Assembly: GCF_000526915.1 (NCBI RefSeq)
Contig: NZ_JAGZ01000001.1
Location: forward strand, 124,001-188,000
Source: Mycobacterium genavense ATCC 51234
GTDB lineage: Bacteria; Actinomycetota; Actinomycetes; Mycobacteriales; Mycobacteriaceae
Direction of reading: 5' to 3'
Length of the DNA: 64,000 nucleotides
Part shown: piece after piece, positions 10,114 to 20,813 of the stretch
Position numbering within the stretch: position 1 is the first letter of the stretch
Layout of the letters: every line of letters starts with the position of its first letter
Notes under the pieces: generated by a model
Seen by the model: the letters and a program-made list of their open reading frames with translations, nothing else
Database searches by the model: none
What the model was told of the DNA's origin: nothing
Position numbers and translations under genes: made by a program

Positions 10114-11797
10114 GTGACGGTCCCGTGCGACGTCGAACCCTACTACAACCTGGACTCCTACCATCGGTCCGTCGACACGACCTCGGCTAAGGCCCAAATG
10201 TGGTTCGACCGCGGCATGGTGTGGGCCTATGCGTTCAACCATGAAGAGGCGGTGCGGTGCTTCGAGCGCGCGCTCGAAGCGGATCCGGGCCTGGCGATCG
10301 CGCGGTGGGGCATCGCGTACTCGGTCGGGCCGAACTACAACGAACTACAACAAGGCCTGGGACGCATTCGATCCCGTCGATCTGGCGGCGTCACTGGCCC
10401 GGGCTCGCGAGGAGCTCCACCTGGCCGTTGGCGGCCGTGCCACGGCCACCGAACGCGACCTGATCGACGCCCTGGCCGTCCGCTTTCCCGCCGTCGACAT
10501 CGCCGACATGGCGGCGCTGGCCGACGGGAACGCGGCGTACGCGGACGCGATGTCGAGGTTGGCGTCGGCCTACCCGCACGACATGGACGTCGCGGCCTTG
10601 GCGGCGGATGCGCTGGTCAATGCGACGGCCTGGGCATTGTGGGACACCTGCACCGGCGAGCCGGCGCCGGAGCCGCGGGTGTTGGAGGCCAACCAGATTC
10701 TGCAGACCGCGCTGACGACCTCCGTTGGCCGTGCCCATCCGGGCATCCTGCACCTGTATCTGCACACGATGGAGCTGTCCGCCCACCCCGAGGAGGCACT
10801 GCCCGCGGCCGACCTGCTGCGCGGGCTGGCACCCGACGCCGGCCATTTCGAACACATGCCCACCCACATCGACGTGCTGTGGGGCGACTACCGCAACGCG
10901 GTGGTGTCGAACTTGGCGGCCGTGCGTGCGGATCGCAAGTTCCTCGAACGCCAAGGCGCACTGAACTTTTACTCGGCCTACCGCGCGCACGACCTCCACT
11001 TCGTCGTGTACGCGGCGATGTTCTCCGGGCAGTCGGCCGTCGCGCTGCGGTCCGCCGACGAGCTCGCCCAGCAGCTCACCCCGGAGGTGCTGTCGATCCA
11101 ATCACCGCCGATGGCCGACTGGCTGGAGGCTTTCGTGCCGCTTCGGGTGCACGTGCTGATCCGCTTCGGCCGCTGGGACGAGCTCATCGCCGAGCCGCTG
11201 CCCGCCGACCAGGACTTGTACTGCACCACGGCGGCGACGGTGCATTACGGTCGCGGCATTGCCCATGCGGCGACCGGGCAGCTGCCGCAAGCAGAAGCCG
11301 CGCGGGAAGCGTTCGCCGCGGCCTACGCCCGCATTCCCGCGTCACGGTATCTGTTCAACAACACCAGCCGTGACATCCTAGCGGTTGCCGCCGCCATGCT
11401 CGACGGTGAAAGCGCTTACCGCCAAGGGCAATTCGACTCGGCATTCACGCACCTTCGCCGCGCGGTAGAACTCGACGACGCCCTCCCCTACGACGAACCG
11501 TAGGGCTGGATGCAGCCGACCCGCCACGCCTATGGCGCGTTGCTGCTCGAGCAGGGGCACGTGGAAGAAGCGGCGAAGGTGTACGCGGCCGATCTCGGTT
11601 TGGACCCGTCGGCGCGCCGGTGCTGCCAACACCCGGGCAACGTGTGGAGCCTGCACGGCTACCACGAGTGTTTGCGGCGGCTGGGCCGCACCGCGGAGGC
11701 AACGATCATCTCCCAGCAGCTGACCCTGGCGCGCGCCCACGCCGACGTTCCGATCACCGCGTCCTGTGCGTGCCGGCTCGACACCACCACCGGCTAG
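10114..11797 (+). pseudogene. Tetratricopeptide-repeat protein, broken by a 10-bp duplication and a stop
   Basis: Cytosolic TPR-type protein of about 555 residues when restored. The N-terminus (MTVPCDVEPYYNLDSYH...FNHEEAVRCFERALEADPGLAIARWGIAYSVGPNYN) is in one frame. After a 10-bp tandem duplication at 10331-10350 the rest (KAWDAFDPVDLAASLARA...) runs in another. An in-frame TAG at 11501-11503 (DEP-stop-GWMQPTRHAYGALLLEQG, same frame) would be a TGG-to-TAG change. The C-terminal TPR-like segment then runs to 11797 (LLEQGHVEEAAKVYAADLGLDP). The family (large conserved TPR proteins of actinobacteria) has no assigned function that I know of. It starts 37 bp after the MFS gene. Confidence 0.75.
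10331..10350 (+). repeat. 10-bp tandem duplication that frameshifts the TPR gene
   Basis: CGAACTACAA is present twice, 10331-10340 and 10341-10350. Removing one copy restores the continuous reading GPNYNKAWDAFDP across the junction, so the duplication is the frameshift. Confidence 0.9.
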
Positions 11798-11805
11798 GTA
11801 TTGTG

Positions 11806-11811
11806 TACTAT
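11806..11811 (+). promoter_or_regulatory. Candidate -10 element of a leaderless promoter
   Basis: TACTAT sits in a locally AT-rich patch, 7 nt before the ATG at 11819. No Shine-Dalgarno sequence precedes the start. It fits the TANNNT-spacer-start layout. Confidence 0.4.
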
Positions 11812-11818
11812 ATCTAGC

Positions 11819-12844
11819 ATGGCCGAGAAACTTCCGGTTCGACTGGCGGAACACCCCACCGTGCGACGGGTGCGGTCACGCCGGACAAAGAAAGCCGAAG
11901 TGCTTGACGCGGATTGGCTGCGCGAGCTGTGCGTGGGCGCCGGCGTCGACGACGTGGCGTTCGCCAGCGTCGACAATCCCGATCGGGCCTCGGAGGTCGA
12001 GCACGTCCAGGCGGCGCTGCCGGGCACCAGGAGCTACATCTCACTGGTGGTCAAGATGAACCGCGACAACAGCCGCTCGACCGCGCGCAGCGTCGCCAAA
12101 CAGGAGTTTCACCGCGGCGGCGAGCTGCTCAACGAGGCGGCCCACCGCATCGTACGCCGACTGCAGGACGCCGGCCACCGGGTGCTCAACCCGTCGGCGA
12201 CCTTTCCGATGGAGATGGACAACTGCCCCGGCCAGATCTGGGTGGTGGCGCACAAACCCGTCGCCGTCGTGGCGGGCCTCGGCTTCATGGGCATCCACCG
12301 CAACGTGATTCACCCCAAATTCGGCAACTTCATCCTGCTGGGCACGATCCTGGTGGACACCCCGATCAGCAGCTACGGGGAGCCGCTGGACTACAGCCCG
12401 TGCCTGGAATGCAAGCTGTGCGTGGCGGCCTGCCTGGTCGGCGCGATCGGCAAGGACGGCAGCTTCGACTGGCTGGCGTGTTCGACGCACAACTACCGAG
12501 AGTTAATGGGCGGCTTCACCGATTGGGTGCAGACCGTCGCCGACAGTACCGACGCGGCCGATTTCCGTTCGCGGGTAACCGATTCGGAGAACGCTTCGAT
12601 GTGGCAGAGCCTGTCGTTAAAGCCCAACTACAAGGCAGCCTATTGCCTGGCGGTGTGCCCGGCCGGCGAGGACGTGATCGAGCCCTACCTGGACAACCGC
12701 AAGAGCTTCATGGATCTGGTGCTAAAACCGTTGCAGGACAAGAAGGAAACCCTGTACGTGTTGCCGAACTCCACGGCCAAGGAGTGCGCGGAACGCCGCT
12801 TTCCGCACAAGCAGGTGAAGGTCGTCGACGGCGGACGGCGTTAG
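11819..12844 (+). CDS. 4Fe-4S double-cluster protein, epoxyqueuosine reductase-like
   Basis: 341-residue soluble protein. I start at ATG 11819 (MAEKLPVRLAEHP) because the AT-rich patch upstream looks like a promoter; an in-frame upstream start exists at 11801. A bacterial ferredoxin-type cluster motif CLECKLCVAACLVGAI lies near residues 198-213, with a second Cys-containing segment CLAVCPAGED near 275-285. The fold resembles QueG/reductive-dehalogenase-like iron-sulfur proteins. It lacks obvious cobalamin-domain evidence and may not act on tRNA. The exact role is unknown. It appears intact and monocistronic; a hairpin follows the stop. Confidence 0.7.
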   Translation: MAEKLPVRLAEHPTVRRVRSRRTKKAEVLDADWLRELCVGAGVDDVAFASVDNPDRASEVEHVQAALPGTRSYISLVVKMNRDNSRSTARSVAKQEFHRGGELLNEAAHRIVRRLQDAGHRVLNPSATFPMEMDNCPGQIWVVAHKPVAVVAGLGFMGIHRNVIHPKFGNFILLGTILVDTPISSYGEPLDYSPCLECKLCVAACLVGAIGKDGSFDWLACSTHNYRELMGGFTDWVQTVADSTDAADFRSRVTDSENASMWQSLSLKPNYKAAYCLAVCPAGEDVIEPYLDNRKSFMDLVLKPLQDKKETLYVLPNSTAKECAERRFPHKQVKVVDGGRR

Positions 12845-12860
12845 TCGCGATTTCTCGCGA
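12845..12860 (+). terminator. Short hairpin directly after the stop
   Basis: TCGCGA-TTTC-TCGCGA forms a 6-bp stem with a 4-nt loop, starting at the base after the stop codon. There is no T-run, so it is at best a weak or RNA-stabilising terminator. Confidence 0.35.
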
Positions 12861-13264
12861 AACTGCAACCAGCGACCGGTTTCCCGAGTAGCCGCGTCGG
12901 CAGTTACGGTCTCGCGGTCGGCCCGCGCTTCCGTAAGCGCGGGCGATCGGGGGAGTCCAGCCAACCGGGTGGCGGCCCTTTCGCGCTGGCGTAGTCCGTC
13001 GAGCTCGGCGCGCCGGGTTCGGGCGTCGACGACGGGCGGCAGGGCGTGACATGGGATCCATACCTTTGCTCTGGAAGTTGTGCACTCAACGGTCCGACCG
13101 GTGGCCCGGCAGAAATTCATCGGCAAGCGCAAGGATTGGTAAAAGCGCTGCTCACAGCTGAGAACTAGCTATGAATGTGGTTTTGCGACGCGCGTGCCCG
13201 GGTACCTATGTGCAAACTTTAGATGTCACGCGGGGGACCCTGGGTCCGGAAAGGCAACGCAAGC
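12861..13264. other. Intergenic region without a convincing gene
   Basis: About 400 bp between the Fe-S protein and the methyltransferase. Open frames on both strands here lack recognisable motifs and look like GC-rich chance frames. The final 120 bp is less GC-rich and probably holds the methyltransferase promoter. A GGAAAGG ribosome-binding site lies just before 13265. Confidence 0.5.
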
Positions 13265-14029
13265 ATGACTCAGGGATTGATCCCGAACGTCGACGACGCA
13301 CACGTACGTTACGACTTGTCCGACGATTTTTGCCGTCTGTTCCTTGACCGGACCCAGACCTACAGCTGCGCGTACTTCGAGCGCGACGACATGACGCTGG
13401 AAGAGGCCCAAATCGCCAAGATCGATCTGGCGCTGGCGGCGCTGGATCTGCGGCCCGGCATGACACTGCTCGACATCGCCTGCGGCTGGGGCACCACGAT
13501 GCGCCGCGCGATCGAGAAGTACGACGTCAACGTCGTCGGCCTGACGACGTCCTGCGATCAAGCCGCCCACGTGCAGAAGATGTTCGACGAGATGGACACC
13601 GAGCGCAGCAAGTGGGTGTTGCTGGGCGGCTGGGACGAGTTCACCGAGCCGGTCGACCGGATCGTGTCCATCGGGGCGTTCGAGCAGAGCCGGTTCGACC
13701 GCTACAACGACCTCTTCGAAATGGCCTACGCCGTCCTGCCCGACGACGGCGTCATGTTCTTGCACACCATCACCGGCCCGCCGTCGATCGATCCGGTGGA
13801 GCAGCACGCGACGGGTGCCGGTTTCACCCTGACGCTGCGCGAGCCGCTGCAACCGCACTACCTCAAGACCCTCGACCTGTGGGCCGCGGCGCTCGAGGCG
13901 CGCCGGGACGAGGCCATCCGGCTGCAGTCCGAAGAGGTCTACGAGCGGTACCTGCATTACCTGACCGGCCGGGCCAACGCCCTGCGCACCGGCCAAATCG
14001 ATGTCAACCAGATCACTCTCGAGAAGTGA
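13265..14029 (+). CDS. Cyclopropane mycolic acid synthase-family methyltransferase with internal deletion
   Basis: SAM-dependent methyltransferase of the CmaA/MmaA/UmaA family that modifies mycolate chains. It begins MTQGLIPNVDDAHVRYDLSD. Family landmarks are TQTYSCAYFERDDMTLEEAQ, the SAM site LDIACGWGTTM, VVGLT, GGWDEF, VDRIVSIGAFE and the C-terminal SEEVYERYLHYLTGRA. It has 254 residues, against about 287 usual. After HTITG the sequence jumps to PPSIDPVEQHATGAGFTL. The usual segment of about 30 residues (around FLKFIVTEIFPGGRLP) is missing without loss of frame. The EHFGHERY motif after GAFE reads EQSRFDRY. Fold and activity are doubtful. It stands alone. Confidence 0.8.
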   Translation: MTQGLIPNVDDAHVRYDLSDDFCRLFLDRTQTYSCAYFERDDMTLEEAQIAKIDLALAALDLRPGMTLLDIACGWGTTMRRAIEKYDVNVVGLTTSCDQAAHVQKMFDEMDTERSKWVLLGGWDEFTEPVDRIVSIGAFEQSRFDRYNDLFEMAYAVLPDDGVMFLHTITGPPSIDPVEQHATGAGFTLTLREPLQPHYLKTLDLWAAALEARRDEAIRLQSEEVYERYLHYLTGRANALRTGQIDVNQITLEK

Positions 14030-14126
14030 TCGGCGCGGATTCGCGAGCAACGACACGGTCAACGAGACGATAACGATTCACTCACCACCCTGGCTTGGCG
14101 CCGGTGCCGATGGGAGGGTGGTGGCC

Positions 14127-14393
14127 GTGAGTGTTCGTGTCAATGAGCTGGTGCACGGTGCGCGCACGCAATGGATGGACAGACCACCACAACGGTGTGC
14201 ACGTGGTCACTGGCTGTTGCCGGGACACATGATCGTGGCCACCATTCCGTGTTCCTGCGGCCGGCACGTCTGCTGGGAATGCGAGTGCGGTGCGGCCACC
14301 TATGGGCCCGAATTGGGCGAGTCGTGCAGCCTCGCCAACCGTCGGCGCGGATCTGCGGTCGTCGCGTCGGATGCGATCAAAACCCTGTCCTGA
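14127..14393 (+). CDS. Small Cys/His-rich conserved protein, zinc-ribbon-like
   Basis: I choose the GTG at 14127 because GGGAGG lies 9 nt upstream; in-frame starts further upstream lack such a site. The 88-residue product has an ordered set of Cys and His: RCARGHWLLPGH, then PCSCGRHVCWECECGAATYGPELGESC. This suggests a bound zinc. The composition resembles small mycobacterial proteins with the RCxxGHxLxPG start. The last 20 residues look unlike the rest and may reflect a frame change. The gene converges with, and overlaps by 17 bp, the secreted C39-like gene. Confidence 0.5.
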   Translation: MSVRVNELVHGARTQWMDRPPQRCARGHWLLPGHMIVATIPCSCGRHVCWECECGAATYGPELGESCSLANRRRGSAVVASDAIKTLS

Positions 14394-15060
14394 AACGGGT
14401 TTGGCTTCCCCTGGTCACCACCGCGGAGTTGTGGTTGGGCGCCCACGCCCGCTCGAAAACGGCGACGGGTATCTGCTCATCGCGGCCGGTGTCGATACCG
14501 CTGTCGTTGAGATGTACCACACCGGCCTTGGTGTCGACGCCGGTGACGACCACAAAGTGGTTGCCGACGCTCCGGTTGCCGGGGCGGTTCCAGATGGTCT
14601 CGGCGTTGACGAGGGCGATCACCTTGCGCTGGTCGGCCAGATTCTGTTGTAGGGCACCGAGATCGGTCTGGATGTTGTCGGCCCTGACCCAGTAGTGCCA
14701 GAGCAGCAGTGGCAGATCTCTGATGTCGGTGTTGCCGGGTGGCGTCCAGATCGGTTTGGAACCCGTTGCTCCCGGCATGTTTTCGGCGACGGCGGTGATC
14801 TGTCGTTCGGTGGGCTGGCGGCCGGTGAGCTCGCCGACGACGTCGGCGACCGCGATCTCGCCGCAGTCCGACGAGTGCTGGCGGCGCCAATAGGGGGCGG
14901 CGGCAGCCGGGTCGCCGTACATGCCCACCTCGTGGTCGGCGTCCGGCGCCGGCGGGCCCGGGGTGGCATGGGCCGCGGCTGCGCCGGCGAACGCCGATGT
15001 TGCGGCGGTGGCCCATAACAGGGCGGCCGCGGCGACCTTCGTCGTCAGGGTGCGGGCCAT
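14377..15060 (-). CDS. Secreted C39-like cysteine peptidase-fold protein
   Basis: 227 residues. A Sec signal peptide (MARTLTTKVAAAALLWATAATSAFAGAAAAHA, about residues 1-32) precedes a peptidase C39-like domain. SSDCGEIAVADVVGELTGR gives the nucleophile Cys with the usual preceding region, GNHFVVVTGVD the active-site His, and VHLNDSG the Asp/Asn position. Exported C39-like proteins of mycobacteria are uncharacterised, and a cell-wall or peptide-processing role is inferred. It is intact. No exporter or maturation partner is adjacent. The C-terminus overlaps the converging small gene by 17 bp. Confidence 0.75.
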   Translation of the reverse strand: MARTLTTKVAAAALLWATAATSAFAGAAAAHATPGPPAPDADHEVGMYGDPAAAAPYWRRQHSSDCGEIAVADVVGELTGRQPTERQITAVAENMPGATGSKPIWTPPGNTDIRDLPLLLWHYWVRADNIQTDLGALQQNLADQRKVIALVNAETIWNRPGNRSVGNHFVVVTGVDTKAGVVHLNDSGIDTGRDEQIPVAVFERAWAPNHNSAVVTRGSQTRFRTGF

Positions 15061-15487
15061 CGTCGTCCTTTTCTCGAGCCGCGGTGGCGGCGCGCAACGG
15101 TATTGTGAAAAGGGTTACTGGTCGCCCTCTCGGGAGCATTAAACGGTACGTCGGTCAGATTCGTGGACGAACACGCCGAAAAGTTGCGGCGCTGACACCG
15201 CGCTGCTGCGCTGGTGTCATCGAAGCCGCCGGGGTGTGTCGCCGGCCGGCATGGCGGACCGAGTGCTCTAATTGTCTTCAGGCGCACCGGAAATCATGCC
15301 GTGGTCGGCCGTTATGGCTGTTCGTGCTGCCGATCGCACCGAGTTCGCGGCGGCCGTCTCCTGTTTGAAACCGAGGAAGCGCACCGTTGACGCATGCGTA
15401 ACAAGTTTGGCATCGAAGGTTTCTAGGGTGGGGCGGTCCACCTTCCGCACGCGAAGAACGTGGACCCCCTCAGCGATAGGAACTCCA
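15061..15487. other. Divergent intergenic region upstream of glutamine synthetase
   Basis: 427 bp between the start of the C39-like gene (minus strand) and the TTG start of the glutamine synthetase. It must contain both promoters. I see no clear -10/-35 pair, riboswitch fold or further gene. AGGA lies 7 nt before the TTG. Confidence 0.45.
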
Positions 15488-17662
<2,175 letters not shown>

Positions 17663-17804
17663 ATCCGTCGTCGGGCGTGGGGGCCGTCCGCGCGAGCTTG
17701 ATAATCCGCGGCTCCCACGCCCGGCGACTTCGGCTGCCCGCTGCACAGGCCGCACCTGACACGTTAAGTTCTGAAAGGAGAAAGTCACCCGGTCAGGGGA
17801 GAGT

Positions 17805-18925
17805 ATGGGGCCATTTGACGACGGCCGGCGTCGTGCCGCCGAACTGGAGGCATACCAGGCGCTCTGGAACCTATGGCGCTCCTCGCGGCGAGCGAGCATC
17901 GAGAACTGGGAGTCGGCGTGCGAGATGCTGGAGAACTACTACACCGTCAGCAAAGCCCGCGAGAACGCCGAAACCTGCGCGATGCGGATCCACTACCTCG
18001 AGATCGCCGAACCGGTGCCGCGGCTGGCGGACTTTGTCCAGCCGCCGGGCTATGATCGGCCGTTCGATGCCGAGCGGCAGCTGGGGCATGCCCGCTACCA
18101 GTACCAGCTGGCCCGCCGCCGGCACCCGGTGCGCGAGCAACAACGTTTGAGAGAACTCGAGACCACCAAGGCGCTCTATGCGGCGGTGCAGGCCGCCGAA
18201 GCCCGTGCCAAGGCCGCCGAGCTGGCCCGCCGGCGCGAAAGGCAGCTCAGTTGCTAGCCCAAAGGTGTCGTGCTGGAAAGCGATATCTACAACATCGACG
18301 GAGTGGCCGCCCAGGTCGAGGCACAGAACGCGAAAATCGAGTTCGAAATTGCCGCGCTGACCGGTCTGCTGCGAGCGGGCTTGCGGCAGCTGCCCGACGC
18401 GTCGACGGCGGCGCCGGACCAGTTGGCCGCCCAGGTCGAATCCGTCCTGACGGCAATGCCGTTGCCGTGTGGCATCACCCCGAAGGCCACCGTCGAGTAC
18501 GCGCCGGCGGCGCGCCAATTGGCGGTCGAATACCAACTGCCCACGGTGGCCGTCGTCCCGGCTGCCAAGGCGTACCGGTATATCAAGAGCCGCGAGACGG
18601 TGGTCGAGACGGCGCGACCGGCGGGGCAGGTAAAGCGTTGTACGCCACCACCATTGCCCAGCTGACTCTGCTATCGCTGGCGACCGTCTTCGCGCTCGAC
18701 GACGAGGACCATGTCGAGGTGGTGACCTTCCACGGCGTCGTCGAAACACCGTATCCGAGCACCGGTCAACCGACCCGACCGTGTTTGATCAGGGTGCGGG
18801 TCGACGCGAAAACCTTCGCCGGGATCGACCTCGGCGGCGCCGATCCGTCCGTGTCCCTGAACCGTCTCTCGGCGCTGGTGTCGCCGAATCCGGCAGCGTA
18901 TGTCCCGGTGCAGTCGGCCGGGTGA
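17805..18925 (+). pseudogene. Restriction-endonuclease-like protein lacking the nuclease domain
   Basis: ATG at 17805 has AGGGGAGAG upstream. The N-terminus (MGPFDDGRRRAAELEAYQAL) is helical and charged, with a coiled-coil-like run ending in ARAKAAELARRRER. An in-frame TAG at 18255-18257 is followed in the same frame by LESDIYNIDGVAAQVEAQNAKIEFEIAALTGLL and YRYIKSRETVVETARPAGQVK. A one-base loss near 18630 then moves ALYATTIAQLTLLSLATVFALDDEDHVEVVTFHGVVE to another frame, ending at 18925. From memory, this layout matches mycobacterial proteins that continue into an Mrr-type nuclease domain. That domain is absent and the converging kinase gene begins at the next base. A defunct restriction protein is the best reading, at moderate certainty. 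Confidence 0.55.
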
Positions 18926-20616
18926 TCAGCCGTAGGCGTCCCACCAGGTCCGTAGGCGTCCCACCAGGTGTGTAGGTCCTCGACGGTGGCGGGGTCGCCC
19001 GCGACGTCGCTGAGCATGAGCTTTTCGTCGTTGGTCCAGATCACGTCGGGGCGCCCATTGTAGGTGCCGCACGCGATCAAACCCGCCGTCTCGTTGGGGG
19101 TTTGGTCGTAGTGCCAGCTCACCGGCGAGGCGCCCTCCCCGGGGCAGTTCACCAGGCTGACGTTGGCGATGGCGTCGGTGAAGGACTTCTTGAGCCGGTC
19201 CGGGGTGGGAAACAGGCCGTAGGTGGCCTTGCTGGGGCCGCCGGGTTGAGTGTTCTGCCCGCACGATACCATCGCCACCGCGTTGGTCCAGATGCTGCCC
19301 GATTCGGGTGTGGCCGGCGTGCAGGTGCCGGCCAGGTAGCCCGGCGGTAGCAGGCTGATCAGCCGCGCCTGGTCCGGGTTGGGACCCGGGCTGGACGGCG
19401 CCGTGGTCTTCACGCCGCCCGCCCTGGGCGGTTGCTGCGGGGAGGCGGACGGTTTGAGCGACAGCCAGATGCCCACCGCTGCGATGGCGACGACGACAGC
19501 CGCGCCGGCCGCGACCAGGAGCGGCCAGCGACCGCGGTTGCCCGGTGTTGCCGGCCGATCCGATCCGGCGGGACTCCGCTGTTCGGCGGTTGGCGGCGCG
19601 CCGCTGTCCACGAGTGTCGGCGGCGGCGGTGGCGGGCTGTCCGGTTCGGTGGCGGGCCCGGCCGAGTCCAGCGGGTTGTATCGCGTGTGTGGTGCGGCAG
19701 CCGCCGCGTTCGGCGCGGCGTCCGGTGGCCTCACGGAGGTTTCGCTGCGGCGCAGGATGGTTGCGGCACGGTCGCGCTCCGGCCGGGACAGCGCATCGTG
19801 TGCGGCCTCCACCAGATCGCCGGCGGTGGCGTAGCGCTCGATCGGATTCTTGGCCATGCCGCCGGCGATCACGGCGTCGAAGCCTTGTCCACGCCCGAGC
19901 CGTGCGCGCTGGGGAGCGGGATCGGTTCCATCATGTGCGAAGTGACCAGCACGCCCGTGCTGTCTGCGGGATACGGCGGCGCCCCGGTCAGGCATTCGTA
20001 CAGCACACACGCCAGCGCGTACACGTCGGCGCGGGGAGTCACCTCGTCACTCGAAAACCGTTCGGGTGCCATGTTTTTCCGGGTCCCCACCGCAGTGCCC
20101 AGCTGGGTGAGCTTCTCGTCGGTTTTCGCGCTGGCGATGCCGAAGTCGACGAGATAGGCGAAGTCGTTGCGGGTGATAAGAATGTTCTGCGGCTTGACGT
20201 CGCGGTGCGTCACCCCGGCGGTGTGCGCGGCATCCAGTGCGGCAGCGACCTGGAGGATGATGGCCACCGCGCGCGGCGGGGCCAACGGCCCCTCCTGCTC
20301 GAGCAGGGTGCCCAGGTCGATGCCCTCGATCAGGCGCATCTCCAGATAGAGTTGCCCGTCGATTTCGCCGTAGTCGTGGATGGGAACCACGTGGGGCTCC
20401 AGCAGCCGGTCGGTGATGCGGGCCTCGCGCTCCATCCGCTTGCGAAACACCGGGTCTTGGCTGTACGCGTGCGACATCAGCTTGAGCGCCACCGTCCACT
20501 GTTTGACCGTGTGTTCGGCTGCGTAGACCTCGCCCATGCCGCCGCGGCCCAGCAGCCGTTTGAGGTGGTAGGGGCCGAACATCGTCCCCAACCGCGAGCC
20601 CTGCGGCCCCGGTCAT
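18926..20616 (-). pseudogene. Transmembrane Ser/Thr protein kinase (PknF/PknJ-like), three lesions
   Basis: Receptor-type kinase. The catalytic domain (about residues 10-270) has GRGGMGEVY, ALKLM, HRDVKPQNIL, DFGIAS and APERF. A proline-rich linker, one membrane span near residue 370 (WPLLVAAGAAVVVAIAAVGIWL) and an external domain with several Cys follow. Lesions: an extra base in the C-run 20607-20610 separates the likely start (MTGPQGSRLGTMFGPYHL when repaired) from the kinase; a base is lost near 19893 (SGVD-QGFDAVIAGGMAKNP); and a 20-bp duplication sits at the 3' end. Without the duplication the protein ends ...HTWWDAYG at 18926. With it, translation would run on to 18766. The activation loop reads GTRKNMAPERF, where GTxxYMAPERF is usual. 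Confidence 0.8.
18930..18969. repeat. 20-bp perfect tandem duplication in the kinase 3' end
   Basis: Two identical 20-bp copies (18930-18949, 18950-18969). On the minus strand they encode a repeated TWWDAYG region. The duplication is not a multiple of three, so it removes the natural stop and extends the reading frame into the converging gene. Confidence 0.95.
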
Positions 20617-20813
20617 CGCTGACTCCTATTCACGGTCTGGCAACCACGACGGTCGAGCCCGACCACTGTCATCGCTCGAAAACTACAACATCGTGGGGAC
20701 GCATGCGTGCTCGTGCTACCGGTCGCCGGCGCCGGTCGATGACTTTCAGCCAGCACCGGCGTGGGCGCTCCGCGAGACGTGTTCCGGCGCAGCATCTTCC
20801 GGTAAAGCCACGC

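Noticed and set aside
12722..13132. Minus-strand open frame covering the end of the Fe-S gene and the intergenic region
   Set aside because: No motif or ribosome-binding site, and it overlaps a conserved gene antisense. Treated as chance.
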